This document shows positions 11,393-22,563 of a stretch of 64,000 nucleotides of DNA, piece by piece (position 1 is the first letter of the stretch; each line of letters starts with the position of its first letter). The notes below the pieces were generated by a model, which was not told where the DNA came from, did no database searches, and saw only the letters and a list, made by a program, of their open reading frames with translations. The translations under genes and the position numbers were made by a program. The DNA comes from Cherax quadricarinatus (lineage: Eukaryota; Arthropoda; Malacostraca; Decapoda; Parastacidae), in contig NC_091382.1 in assembly GCF_038502225.1 (NCBI RefSeq), positions 10,864,602-10,928,601 of the forward strand. The letters are read 5' to 3'.

Positions 11393-11536
11393 CCCCGTAG
11401 TATGCGGTTTGCGGAAAGGGAGAACAATGGCAAATTTCCACATCTTGAGAACTTGCGACAAAATAAGATTAAATAGGCATAAAAGAGGACAGCAAAGACT
11501 GACTGATGTAAATCGCGCAACGACCGAAATATCATG

Positions 11537-11790
11537 AGACACGACTCACGAAATTGCAATAACACATTTACAAACAAACCACGGCACGGGTTGTACTTCA
11601 ACCAATGGCGCGTGAGTTTTAAGACTCAATTGTAAACAAACCATACCCCGGCCGGGATTGAACCCGCCGTTTTGAGACTCTCTGACTTCGGGTTCAATCC
11701 CGGCCGGGGTATGTTTTTTTTAAGACTCACTTTCCATGGGTTCGAACACCACCCGTTCCGTGGTTTGATCGCGAGACATGCTGGAATAAC
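11537..11790. mobile_element. cluster of inverted tRNA-SINE 'V' fragments with perfect hairpin
   Basis: Two minus-strand pieces (11537-11600, 11612-11666) and one or two plus-strand pieces (11689-11725, 11740-11785) of the 'V' SINE. The B-box ends of the second and third form a perfect 25-bp inverted repeat, 11642-11666 against 11689-11713, with a 22-nt loop. The arms contain CGGGTTCAATCCCGGCCGG. The next stretch, to 12080, holds nothing I can name. Confidence 0.75.
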
Positions 11791-12080
11791 AGGCCGGGGT
11801 TACTGATGGCTAGTTACGCCCATCTCTGTGGCAAGTGCAGCTGTATCAGCTGACTGATTCACAACAAACCCATAACTTGAACCCTGGATGACATTGCCAT
11901 TCATTCTGAACACAATAATACTCCGGAGAAATTGGAACGACATCCAGTTCTCGTTCTCGCTTTGCCGGTTAATTATCAGGTGGTTAATAATCCTATTAAT
12001 TATAATAATTAGGTGATTAACTGTAATCATATTTATTTAGATATCCCTGAAGACGTTCCTTTAAGTGGTTGAAAATTTTT

Positions 12081-13095
12081 CAACGCTGGTTTACTGCATC
12101 GAGACCAGCGTTGGTTTACTGCATCGAGACCAGCGTTGGTTTACTGCATCGAGAGCAACGCTGGTTTACTGCATCGAGAGCAACGTTGGTTTACTGCATC
12201 GAGAGCAACGTTGGTTTACTGCATCGAGAGCAACGTTGGTTTACTGCATCGAGAGCAACGTTGGTTTACTGCATCGAGAGCAACGTTGGTTTACTGCATC
12301 GAGAGCAACGTTGGTTTACTGCAACGAGACCAGCGTTGGTTTACTGCATCGAGAGCAACGTTGGTTTACTGCAACGAGACCAGCGTTGGTTTACTGCATC
12401 GAGAGCAACGTTGGTTTACTGCAACGAGACCAGCGTTGGTTTACTGCATCGAGAGCAACGTTGGTTTACTGCAACGAGACCAGCGTTGGTTTACTGCAAC
12501 GAGACCAGCGTTGGTTTACTGCATCGAGAGCAACGTTGGTTTACTGCATCGAGAGCAACGTTGGTTTACTGCATCGAGAGCAACGTTGGTTTACTGCATC
12601 GAGAGCAACGTTGGTTTACTGCATCGAGAGCAACGTTGGTTTACTGCAACGAGACCAGCGTTGGTTTACTGCATCGAGAGCAACGTTGGTTTACTGCAAC
12701 GAGACCAGCGTTGGTTTACTGCATCGAGAGCAACGTTGGTTTACTGCATCGAGAGCAGCGTTATTTTACTGCAACGAGACCAGCGTTGGTTTACTGCATC
12801 GAGAGCAACGTTGGTTTACTGCATCGAGAGCAACGTTGGTTTACTGCAACGAGACCAGCGTTGGTTTACTGCATCGAGAGCAACGTTGGTTTACTGCAAC
12901 GAGACCAGCGTTGGTTTACTGCATCGAGAGCAACGTTGGTTTACTGCATCGAGAGCAACGTTGGTTTACTGCAACGAGACCAGCGTTGGTTTACTGCAAC
13001 GAGACCAGCGTTGGTTTACTGCAACGAGACCAGCGTTGGTTTACTGCAACGAGACCAGCGTTGGTTTATCGCAACGAAACCAACTCTGGTTTATT
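12081..13095. repeat. 25-bp tandem array, two unit types
   Basis: About 40 copies of a 25-bp unit beginning TTGGTTTACTGCA. Two types alternate irregularly: one ends ATCGAGAGCAACG and one ends AACGAGACCAGCG, differing at several linked positions. All three + frames stay open because the unit is not a multiple of three and has no stop. The resulting 25-aa periodic peptides are artefacts. Confidence 0.95.
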
Positions 13096-13097
13096 TA

Positions 13098-13310
13098 CTC
13101 CCCCGACCCAGACGACTCCCCCGACCCAGACGACTCCCCCGCGCCAGACGACTCCCCCGCGCCAGACGACTCCCCCGCGCCAGACGACTCCCCCGCGCCA
13201 GACGACTCCCCCGCGCCAGACGACTCCCCCGACCCAGACGACTCCCCCGACCCAGACGACCCAGACGACTCCCCGACCCACACGACTCCCCCGACCCAGA
13301 CGACTCCCCC
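13098..13310. repeat. 18-bp GC-rich array
   Basis: About 12 copies of CCAGACGACTCCCCCG(CG or AC). It begins at the end of the 25-bp array and runs directly into the 61-bp array. Confidence 0.9.
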
Positions 13311-14700
13311 GAGTGTTGTGGTCGCCTTGTAACTACCAGCACCAGACCTCAGCCTCACAAAATACATTAGTGAGTGTTGTGGTCACCTTGTAACTACCAG
13401 CACCAGACCTCAGCCTCACAAAATACATTAGTGAGTGTTGTGGTCACCTTGTAACTACCAGCACCAGACCTCAGCCTCACAAAATACATTAGTGAGTGTT
13501 GTGGTCACCTTGTAACTACCAGCACCAGACCTCAGCCTCACAAAATACATTAGTGAGTGTTGTGGTCACCTTGTAACTACCAGCACCAGACCTCAGCCTC
13601 ACAAAATACATTAGTGAGTGTTGTGGTCACCTTGTAACTACCAGCACCAGACCTCAGCCTCACAAAATACATTAGTGAGTGTTGTGATCACCTTGTAACT
13701 ACCAGCACCAGACCTCAGCCTCACAAAATACATTAGTGAGTGTTGTGGTCACCTTGTAACTACCAGCACCAGACCTCAGCCTCACAAAATACATTAGTGA
13801 GTGTTGTGGTCACCTTGTAACTACCAGCACCAGACCTCATCCTCACAAAATACATTAGTGAGTGTTGTGGTCACCTTGTAACTACCAGCACCAGACCTCG
13901 GCCTCACAAAATACATTAGTGAGTGTTGTGGTCACCTTGTAACTACCAGCACCAGACCTCGGCCTCACAAAATACATTAGTGAGTGTTGTGGTCACCTTG
14001 TAACTACCAGCACCAGACCTCAGCCTCACAAAATACATTAGTGAGTGTTGTGGTCACTTTGTAACTACCAGCACCAGAACTCAGCCTCACAAAATACATT
14101 AGTGAGTGTTGTGGTCACTTTGTAACTACCAGCACCAGACCTCAGCCTCACAAAATACATTAGTGAGTGTTGTGGTCACTTTGTAACTACCAGCACCAGA
14201 CCTCAGCCTCACAAAATACATTAGTGAGTGTTGTGGTCACCTTGTAACTACCAGCACCAGACCTCAGCCTCACAAAATACATTAGTGAGTGTTGTGGTCA
14301 CCTTGTAACTACCAGCACCAGACCTCAGCCTCACAAAATACATTAGTGAGTGTTGTGGTCACCTTGTAACTACCAGCACCAGACCTCAGCCTCACAAAAT
14401 ACATTAGTGAGTGTTGTGGTCACCTTGTAACTACCAGCACCAGACCTCAGCCTCACAAAATACATTAGTGAGTGTTGTGGTCACCTTGTAACTACCAGCA
14501 CCAGACCTCAGCCTCACAAAATACATTAGTGAGTGTTGTGGTCACCTTGTAACTACCAGCACCAGACCTCAGCCTCACAAAATACATTAGTGAGTGTTGT
14601 GGTCACCTTGTAACTACCAGCACCAGACCTCAGCCTCACAAAATACATTAGTGAGTGTTGTGGTCACCTTGTAACTACCAGCACCAGACCTCAGCCTCAC
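13310..14700. repeat. 61-bp satellite array
   Basis: About 22.7 very similar copies of a 61-bp unit containing GTGAGTGTTGTGGTCACC and CTCAGCCTCACAAAATAC. Only scattered single-base differences occur (for example CACTTT for CACCTT in three neighbouring units), pointing to recent amplification. Downstream, 14701-14940 is pyrimidine-rich unique sequence with no recognisable feature. Confidence 0.95.
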
Positions 14701-14943
14701 TCATCTCTCCTCCACTCTTCATTTTCCTAAATTTTCCCTCATTTCCTACACAATAGCATTCTTAGTGCCACTTATCTCTCTGTTTTCCACCTCTAACAGC
14801 CATCCTTTTCCTCTCGATTTTTTTTCTCCTGGGAAGACTAATTTATTTCCCGTGATTTTTTCCTTAACTCTGCTACCGTAAGATCATAATGCACTCTTAC
14901 ATATGATAAAATATTGAGCTTCCAAGCGCTTTCGTAATTTATC

Positions 14944-14974
14944 ACATTATCAAGGAACGGGTCCTTGATAATGT
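14944..14974. other. perfect 13-bp inverted repeat, 5-nt loop
   Basis: ACATTATCAAGGA at 14944-14956 pairs with TCCTTGATAATGT at 14962-14974 around ACGGG. It lies immediately beside the SINE 'A' copy that follows and may be part of another mobile-element terminus. Confidence 0.6.
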
Positions 14975-15127
14975 TATAATCAAAGGGAAGCGCTAAATCA
15001 GTAGGATTATGCAATGCCTGTAAGGGGATGTGAAAGGTATACAGGCTTAATTCAGGGAACTGGAGCACAGAACCAATTCCCTATATCAAGAGCCCCTCAC
15101 CAGCGTCGAGGAACCTTCCTTGAGGGG
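14975..15127 (-). mobile_element. SINE 'A' copy
   Basis: Aligns throughout with 1991-2157 on the minus strand: TTCCTTGATATAG-like start region, the GGTTCTGTGCTCCAGTTCCC block, and the terminal ATTTAGCGCTTCCC. The AAT tail has been reduced to a few bases. No clean target duplication is visible. Confidence 0.75.
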
Positions 15128-15185
15128 TTGATTGTTTTACACGATGGTAGGATTGGTGGTGTCCTCTCTCTGTGTTAAACATGCA

Positions 15186-15523
15186 AGATTTCAGGTACGT
15201 CTTGTTACTTCTACTTACACTTAGGTCACACTACACATACATGTACAAACATGTCTATACACACACACACACACCTGAGTTTTCTTCTATTTTCTTACTA
15301 GTTCTTGTTCTTGTTTATTTCCTATCTCCATGGGAAAGTGGAACAGAATTCTTCCTATGTAAGCCATGTGTGCTGTAAGAGGCGACTAAAATGCCGGGAG
15401 CAAGGCGCTAGTAACCCCTTCTCCTGTATACATTACTGAAGTTAAAAAGAGAAACTTTTGTTTTCTCTATGGGCCACCCTGCCTCGGTGGGATATGGCCG
15501 GTTTGTTGAAAAAAGAAATTCGT
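15186..15523 (+). repeat. dispersed repeat ending near GTTGAAAAAAGAAA
   Basis: Contains a short AC microsatellite, CCATGGGAAAGTGGAACAGA, GAGGCGACTAAAATGCCGGG and the block GCCACCCTGCCTCGGTGGG, ending in an A-rich tail. I recognise this order as a repeat common in decapod sequences. It sits directly before the RTE pseudogene and could be part of the 3' end of another RTE copy. No second copy is in the window. Confidence 0.5.
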
Positions 15524-16830
15524 TGAGTATAGTACCTGGTAAAGTATATAGTTATTACTGAAAGAATTAAGAGTAAAACGGAGAGCAGGATAGCAGATGA
15601 ACAAGGAGGCTTTAGGAAGGGTAGGGGGTGTGTGGACCAAGTGTTTACAGTGAAACATATAGGTGAACAGCATTTAGATAAGGGTAAAGAGGTTTTCGGC
15701 ATTTATGGATTAGAGTGGATAGGGGGGCAATGTGACAGACGTTGCAAATGTATAGTATAGGAGGTAAGTTATTGAAAGCAGTGAAGAGTATTTACGAGGA
15801 TAGTGAGGCTCAAGTTAGAGTATGTAGGAGAGAGGGAGATTATTTCCCAGTAAAGGTAGGCCTTAGATAAGTATGTGTGATGTCACTATGGTTGTTTAAT
15901 ATATTTATAGATAGGGTTGTAAGAGAAATGAATGCGAGGGTCTTGGCAAGAGGTGTGGAGTTAAAAGATAAAGAATCTAACACAAAGTGGGAGTTGTCAC
16001 AGTTGCTCTTTACTGATGATATTATGCTTTTTTGAGATTCTGAAGAGAAGTTGCAGAGGTTGGTGGATGAGTTTGGTAGGGTAAGTAAAAGCAGATAGTG
16101 AATATAGGAATAAGGTGATGTGGATAATAAAAAAAAATTAGGTAACGAAAGATTGAATATCAGATTGGAGGGAGAGAGTATGGAGGAGGTGAATGTATTC
16201 AGGTATTTAAGAGTGGACGTGTCAGCAGATGAGTCTATGAAAGATGAGGTGAATCATAGAATTGATGAGGGGAAAAAGGTGAGTGGTGCAGGAGTCTGTG
16301 GAGACAAAGAACTTTGTCCTTGGAGGCAAAGAGGGGAATGTATGAGAGTATAGTTTTACCAACGCTCTTATATGGGTGTGAAGCATAGGTGATGAATGTT
16401 GCAGCGAGGAGAAGGCTGGAGGCAGTGGAGATGTCATGTCTGAGGGCAATGTGTGGTGTGAATATAATGCAGAGAATTCGTAGTTTGAAAATTGGGAGGA
16501 GGTGCGGGATTACCAAAATTATTATCCAGAGGGCTGAAGAGGGATTGTTGAGGTGGTTCGGACATGTAGAGAGGATAGGACGAAATAGAATGACTTCGAG
16601 AATGCCTAAATCTGCAGTGGATGGAAGGCAGGGTACTGATCATCCTAGGAAAGGTTGGAGGGAGGGGGTAAAGGAGGTTTTGAGTACGAGAGGCTTGGAC
16701 TTCCAGCAAGCATGCGTGAGCGTGTTAGTAGCGAATACAGAGAAATGGTTTTTAGGACTTGACGTGCTGTTGGAGTGTGAGCAAAGTAACATTTATGAAG
16801 GGGTTCAGGGAAACCGGCAGGCCGGACTTG
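15524..16830 (+). pseudogene. RTE-type LINE, RT domain remnant
   Basis: Translated pieces in several + frames give, in order: an EQGGFRKGRGCVDQVF finger segment (about 15600), an interrupted palm segment with SIYEDSEAQVRVCRREGDYF, RVVREMNARVLARGVELKD (about 15915), LLFTDDIMLF (palm motif C, about 16005-16035), then KYL-like RYLRVDVSADESM. From 16389 follows RRRLEAVEMSCLRAMCGV and LLRWFGHVERIGRNRM, with PRKGWREGVKEVL and RGLDFQQA at the C-terminus. This C-terminal order is characteristic of RTE-clade LINEs. Frameshifts and stops are frequent (for example after 'LF' at about 16035), so it is dead. Related pieces are at 29163-29425 and 29430-32660. Confidence 0.85.
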
Positions 16831-16966
16831 AGTCCTGGAGATGGGAAGTACAGTGCCTGCACTCTGAAGGAGGGGTGTTAATGTTGCAGTTTAAAAACTG
16901 TAGTGTAAAGCACCCTTCTGGCAAGACAGTGATGGAGTGGGAAACGGCCGACGTTTTAATTATTAA

Positions 16967-17310
16967 ATAGCAAAGCTTTTCTTGCTGAATAAGGCAAGCG
17001 AAAATTTGTGTATGCAATAATTTCGCAAAAATTATTCTGAGCCTAACGAAAAAATATATTTCATTGTATTTGATTATGATTAAATTATTGTAAACTTATT
17101 TAAAATATATTAAGTTGGATTAGGCTAAATTAAATTGCACTTGATATAATAAAGTCAGGCAAGTTGTCTAAGGTTCTTTAGGTACAAAATCATTAATTTT
17201 TATATTAACAAATACTATATATTTTTAAATGTACAAGAGAAAATTTTAGAAAGGACTTAAATATAAATGAGTTACTGTTAAGTGATCAGTTTTACTTATT
17301 CGGCACATTA
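16967..17310 (+). mobile_element. diverged copy of TIR element at 27791-28176
   Basis: About 340 bp collinear with 27815-28176. Shared blocks are AAATTTGTGTATGCAATAAT, GTTGGATTAGGCTAAA (GTTGGGTTAGGCTAAA in the other copy), AGAGAAAATTTTAGAAAGGA and CAGTTTTACTTATTCGGCAC. The left terminus is missing or diverged. It is probably a non-autonomous DNA transposon. Confidence 0.7.
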
Positions 17311-17321
17311 TATACATACAT

Positions 17322-17324
<3 letters not shown>

Positions 17325-17395
<71 letters not shown>

Positions 17396-17410
17396 ATATA
17401 TATATATGTA
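17325..17410. repeat. (AT)n microsatellite
   Basis: About 80 bp of nearly pure AT dinucleotide between the TIR element and a hammerhead-bearing element. Confidence 0.95.
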
Positions 17411-17560
17411 TCTCACTTGGTATAGAAAAGGCCACGTAAGTGGAAATATAAACACATAAGCAGTATAATGTGATCCTTTATTAACAACGTTTCGCCCACA
17501 CAGTGGGCTTTATCAAGTCACAAACAGATCTACCTGGGTGATACATACGTATTTATAAGA
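17411..17560 (-). mobile_element. hammerhead-bearing (Penelope/retrozyme-like) element, fragment
   Basis: On the minus strand: CTTGATAAAGCCCACTGTG, GGGCGAAACGTTGTTAATAA, then AGGATCACATTATACTGC. This is the TTGATAA subfamily of the hammerhead-bearing repeat seen at 25599-26238. The adjacent 19-bp array begins where the interior of the element should continue. Confidence 0.6.
17482..17520 (-). ncRNA. hammerhead ribozyme-like motif (type I, TTGATAA core)
   Basis: Stem I 5' strand TGAC, box 1 TTGATAA, stem II GCCCAC-TGT-GTGGGC, box 2 plus minimal stem III GAAACGT, cleavage base T, stem I 3' strand GTTA. Stem I pairs with one G-U. Box 1 differs from canonical CTGATGA at the two bases that pair with each other in the known fold (C3-G8 becomes U-A). 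Activity is untested. Confidence 0.55.
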
Positions 17561-17561
17561 T

Positions 17562-19488
17562 GGAGTCAGGTGGAGAATGTTTGTTCAGGTGGAGAATGTT
17601 TGTTCAGGTGGAGAATGTTTGTTCAGGTGGAGAATGTTTGTTCAGGTGGAGAATGTTTGTTCAGGTGGAGAATGTTTGTTCAGGTGGAGAATGTTGGGTC
17701 AGGTGGAGAATGTTGGGTCAGGTGGAGAATGTTGGGTCAGGTGGAGAATGTTGGGTCAGGTGGAGAATGTTGGGTCAGGTGGAGAATGTTGGGTCAGGTG
17801 GAGAATGTTGGGTCAGGTGGAGAATGTTGGGTCAGGTGGAGAATGTTGGGTCAGGTGGAGAATGCTGGGTCAGGTGGAGAATGCTGGGTCAGGTGGAGAA
17901 TGCTGGGTCAGGTGGAGAATGCTGGGTCAGGTGGAGAATGTTGGGTCAGGTGGAGAATGCTGGGTCAGGTGGAGAATGTTGGGTCAGGTGGAGAATGTTG
18001 GGTCAGGTGGAGAATGCTGGGTCAGGTGGAGAATGTTGGGTCAGGTGGAGAATGCTGGGTCAGGTGGAGAATGTTGGGTCAGGTGGAGAATGCTGGGTCA
18101 GGTGGAGAATGTTGGGTCAGGTGGAGAATGTTGGGTCAGGTGGAGAATGCTGGGTCAGGTGGAGAATGCTGGGTCAGGTGGAGAATGTTGGGTCAGGTGG
18201 AGAATGTTGGGTCAGGTGGAGAATGCTGGGTCAGGTGGAGAATGCTGGGTCAGGTGGAGAATGTTGGGTCAGGTGGAGAATGTTGGGTCAGGTGTAGAAT
18301 GTTGGGTCAGATGGAGAATGTTGGGTCAGGTGTAGAATGTTGGGTCAGATGGAGAATGTTGGGTCAGGTGTAGAATGTTGGGTCAGGTGTAGAATGTTGG
18401 GTCAGGTGTAGAATGTTGGGTCAGATGGAGAATGTTGGGTCAGGTGTAGAATGTTGGGTCAGGTGTAGAATGTTGGGTCAGGTGTAGAATGTTGGGTCAG
18501 GTGGAGAATGTTGGGTCAGGTGGAGAATGTTGGGTCAGGTGGAGAATGCTGGGTCAGGTGGAGAATGTTGGGTCAGGTGGAGAATGTTGGGTCAGGTGGA
18601 GAATGTTGGGTCAGGTGGAGAATGCTGGGTCAGGTGGAGAATGCTGGGTCAGGTGGAGAATGTTGGGTCAGGTGGAGAATGCTGGGTCAGGTGGAGAATG
18701 TTGGGTCAGGTGGAGAATGTTGGGTCAGGTGTAGAATGTTGGGTCAGGTGTAGAATGTTGGGTCAGGTGTAGAATGTTGGGTCAGGTGTAGAATGTTGGG
18801 TCAGGTGTAGAATGTTGGGTCAGATGGAGAATGCTGGGTCAGGTGGAGAATGCTGGGTCAGGTGGAGAATGTTGGGTCAGGTGGAGAATGTTGGGTCAGG
18901 TGGAGAATGGTGGGTCAGGTGGAGAATGCTGGGTCAGGTGGAGAATGCTGGGTCAGGTGGAGAATGCTGGGTCAGGTGGAGAATGTTGGGTCAGGTGGAG
19001 AATGTTGGGTCAGGTGGAGAATGCTGGGTCAGGTGGAGAATGCTGGGTCAGGTGGAGAATGTTGGGTCAGGTGGAGAATGTTGGGTCAGGTGGAGAATGC
19101 TGGGTCAGGTGGAGAATGCTGGGTCAGGTGGAGAATGTTGGGTCAGGTGGAGAATGTTGGGTCAGGTGGAGAATGTTGGGTCAGGTGGAGAATGTTGGGT
19201 CAGGTGGAGAATGTTGGGTCAGGTGGAGAATGTTGGGTCATGTGGAGAATGTTGGGTCAGGTGGAGAATGCTGGGTCAGTTGGAGAATGCTGGGTCAGGT
19301 GGAGAATCCTGGGTCACGTGGAGAATGCTGGGTCAGGTGGAGAATGTTGGGTCAGGTGGAGAATGTTGGGTCAGGTGGAAAATGTTGGGTCAGGTGGAGA
19401 ATGCTGGGTCAGGTGGAGAATGTTGGGTCAGGTGGAGAATGTTGGGTCAGGTGGAGAATGTTGGGTCAGGTGGAGAATGTTGGTATTT
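17562..19488. repeat. 19-bp tandem array
   Basis: About 101 copies of GGTGGAGAATGTTGGGTCA, with TTT instead of TTGGG in the first six and blocks of GGTGTAGAATG units near 18290-18490 and 18720-18830. The left flank is a hammerhead element and the right flank begins GGTATTTTATACCATTT, the terminal sequence of the same element family. The array therefore appears to sit inside or between such elements. It is open in all three + frames for stretches, an artefact. Confidence 0.95.
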
Positions 19489-19737
19489 TATACCATTTAT
19501 TTCCAGGCTACTTATGTATAGATCAGGATATCTATGAAATGAAACGTTTTGTCACGAGTAGCGAAACGTTTCCCCATAATATCCTTGAGTACACACAAGT
19601 GGAACGTTTCCACAGTTCGCCGATATCACCGAGTCATTTAAACCAATTCGGTATATACTTCCATAAGGTAGCCTAGGAAAGTTATGAACCAGTACTTCGT
19701 TGGTGTCCAGTTGATGTTGACAACTTTTCCAGTGCAC
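19489..19737. mobile_element. remnant of hammerhead-family element
   Basis: Begins with GGTATTTTATACCATTTA, the conserved end of the family (compare 28575-28595). It contains GTAGCGAAACGTTTCCCC, which keeps box 2 and the ACGT core, but no box 1 is recognisable. Two further AACGTTTC-like segments lie nearby (about 19540 and 19605). A degraded copy; no gene is seen. Confidence 0.4.
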
Positions 19738-21434
19738 TACAATACCTCTAGAATACCGCAACAATACCTCTAGAATACCGCAACAATACCTCTAGAATAC
19801 CGCAACAATACCTCTAGAATACCGCAACAATACCTCTAGAATACCACAACAATATCTCTAGAATACCACAACAATACCTCTAGAATACCGCAACAATACC
19901 TCTAGAATACCGCAACAATACCTCTAGAATACCGCAACAATACCTCTACAATACCGCAACAATACCTCTACAATACCGCAACAATACCTCTACAATACCG
20001 CAACAATACCTCTAGAATACCGCAACAATACCTCGACAATACCGCAACAATACCTCGACAATACCGCAACAATACCTCGACAATACCGCAACAATACCTC
20101 GACAATACCGCAACAATACCTCGACAATACCGTAACAATACCTCGATAATACCCCAACAATACCTCGACAATACCGCAACAATACCTCGACAATACCGCA
20201 ACAATACCTCGACAATACCGCAACAATACCGCGACAATACCTCGACAATACCGCAACAATACCTCGACAATACCGCAACAATACCTCGACAATACCGCAA
20301 CAATACCTCGACAATACCGCAATACCGCAACAATACCGCAACAATACCTCGACAATACCGCAGCAATACCTCGACAATACCGCAGCAATACCTCGACAAT
20401 ACCGCAGCAATACCTCGACAATACCGCAACAATACCTCGACAATACCGCAACAATACCGCAACAATACCTCGACAATACCGCAACAATACCGCAACAATA
20501 CCTCGACAATACCTCGACAATACCGCAATACCGCAACAATACCGCAAAATACCTCGACAATACCGCAACAATACCTCGACAATACCGCAATACCGCAACA
20601 ATACCTCGACAATACCGCAACAATACCGCAACAATACCGCAACAATACCTCGACAATACCGCAGCAATACCTCGACAATACCGCAGCAATACCTCGACAA
20701 TACCGCAACAATACCTCGACAATACCGCAACAATACCGCAACAATACCTCGACAATACCGCAACAATACCGCAACAATACCTCGACAATACCGCAACAAT
20801 ACCGCAACAATACCGCAACAATACCTCGACAATACCGCAACAATACCTCGACAATACCGCAATACCGCAACAATACCGCAACAATACCTCGACAATACCG
20901 CAACAATACCGCAACAATACCGCAACAATAACTCGACAATACCGCAGCAATACCTCGACAATACCGCAGCAATACCTCGACAATACCGCAACAATACCGC
21001 AACAATACCGCAACAATACCGCAACAATACCTCGACAATACCGCAATACCGCAACAATACCTCGACAATACCCTAACAATACCTCGACAATACCGCAATA
21101 CCGCAACAATACCGCAACAATACCTCGACAATACCGCAACAATACCGCAATACCGCAACAATACCGCAATACCTCGACAATACCGCAACAATACCGCAAC
21201 AATACCTCGACAATACCTCGACAATACCGCAATACCGCAACAATACCTCGACAATACCCTAACAATACCTCGACAATACCGCAATACCGCAACAATACCG
21301 CAACAATACCTCGACAATACCGCAACAATACCTCGACAATACCGCAACAATACCTCGACAATACCGCAACAATACCTCGACAATACCGCAACAATACCTC
21401 GACAATACCGCAACAATACCGCAACAATACCGCT
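19738..21434. repeat. 11/22-bp tandem array
   Basis: Built from two related 11-mers, CAATACCGCAA and CAATACCTCGA, mostly alternating to give a 22-bp period. Shortened 8-bp TACCGCAA steps shift the phase. The first ~250 bp uses CAATACCTCTAGAATACC instead. The minus strand is open in overlapping frames (peptides of up to 503 residues of type RYCRGIVAVL), which I reject as coding. Confidence 0.95.
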
Positions 21435-21544
21435 GCCTCTCTCTGTGCGCCTCTTACTATCGCTATTTTGTTTTGTCATGTGGAATGCAAAATAGTTAAA
21501 ACAGGAGCGGATGGGACAATTATTTCCGTGACACGCACGATTTT

Positions 21545-21780
21545 AAACCAACGTCACTTAAGCTTGCATGTTACAGCTCTGGTTTATGAGGTTTTTAGAA
21601 CTGCGTCACAAGCTCTGGTTTATGAGGTTTTAAAAGTGTCACAAGCTCTGGTTCATAAGGTTTTAAAATAGCGTCACAAGCTCTGCATTAAGAGGTTTTA
21701 AAACAACGTCACAAGTTTTGGTTTAAGAGGTTTAAAAACAGCGTCACATATAGAAAAAGTTCTGATTTATGAGGTTTCGC
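21545..21780. repeat. short degenerate tandem repeat (about 36-38 bp unit)
   Basis: Five to six diverged copies of a unit containing GCGTCACAAGCTCTGGTTTA and GAGGTTTTAAAA. The copies differ by indels, so this is an old array. Confidence 0.7.
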
Positions 21781-21897
21781 TCAGGACTGAATATTTTAAA
21801 GCTTGTTAAAGTTTAGTTTTGAGCGAAACTTTGTTCATAACAGAAATTTGCTCTAAATTATTTGTTTTATACCACTTGTTGGTTTGTAGCCTCGGTC

Positions 21898-22058
21898 CCC
21901 TCAAGGAAGGTTCCTTGATGTTGGTGAGGGGCTCTTGATTTAGGGAATTGGATCTGTGCTCCAGTTCCCCGAATTAAGCCTGAATGCCTTCCACATCCCC
22001 CCCCCAGGCGCTGTATAATCCTCCGGGTTTAGCGTTTCCCCCTTGATTATAATAATAA
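21898..22058 (+). mobile_element. SINE 'A' full copy with 13-bp target duplication
   Basis: The perfect repeat TGTAGCCTCGGTC at 21885-21897 and 22059-22071 brackets a 161-bp element. It starts CCCTCAAGGAAGG and ends GGGTTTAGCGTTTCCCC, TTGATTATAATAATAA. It is inserted in a hammerhead-family element, which continues at 22072. Confidence 0.85.
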
Positions 22059-22166
22059 TGTAGCCTCGGTCACCCTGACTGATGGTTCACAAAGTCACTA
22101 TCAAGACTGATAGTCTGAACATAGAGTCGAGGGACTGATTACTCCTTACCCCTCTCTGCTTTGTAT

Positions 22167-22203
22167 TGGACTGATGAAGCCACTGTGTGACGAAACGTTT
22201 CCT
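22167..22203 (+). ncRNA. hammerhead ribozyme-like motif (type I)
   Basis: TGGA, CTGATGA, A, GCCAC-TGT-GTGAC, GAAACGTT, TCC. Box 1 and box 2 are canonical. Stem II has one C-A mismatch (GCCAC/GTGAC) and stem I only three pairs, so this copy may be weakened. It is followed by AATAAAG. Confidence 0.55.
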
Positions 22204-22472
22204 TAATAAAGATTCCCATATGTTGCATAAGTGTCTCAATCTTTATCTTGGGATCTTGATACAGGGAAGTCTTGCGTAACCTACATATATGACCTACTGA
22301 CACTAGTGGATTTGTCCAATGGTGACTCCGCTTCCTGCTTCTACTCACCTGACTGCAGTATATAAGCCACTTCTCCGAGCATATGCTCTACTTTTCTCAA
22401 GATTGATGGACTGAACACAGACTCCAGGCTGAGGAACTGATTACCTCATACTACTACTCATCTTCCACGACG

Positions 22473-22563
22473 GTCTGGAGTTTTGAGACTCTCTGACCGT
22501 GGGTTCAATCCCGGCCGGGGTATGGTTTGTTTGCAATCGTGTCATTACGATTTCGTGAGTCAA
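22473..22563 (+). mobile_element. tRNA-SINE 'V' (3' half)
   Basis: Contains TTTTGAGACTCTCTGACC, B-box-like GGGTTCAATCCCGGCCGG, then GGTATGGTTTGTTTGCAATC and GATTTCGTGAGTCA. Matches 63655-63752. Confidence 0.75.

Noticed and set aside
13310..14700. CRISPR-like regular repeats
   Set aside because: The units are contiguous with no variable spacers and there are no cas genes; this is an animal satellite.
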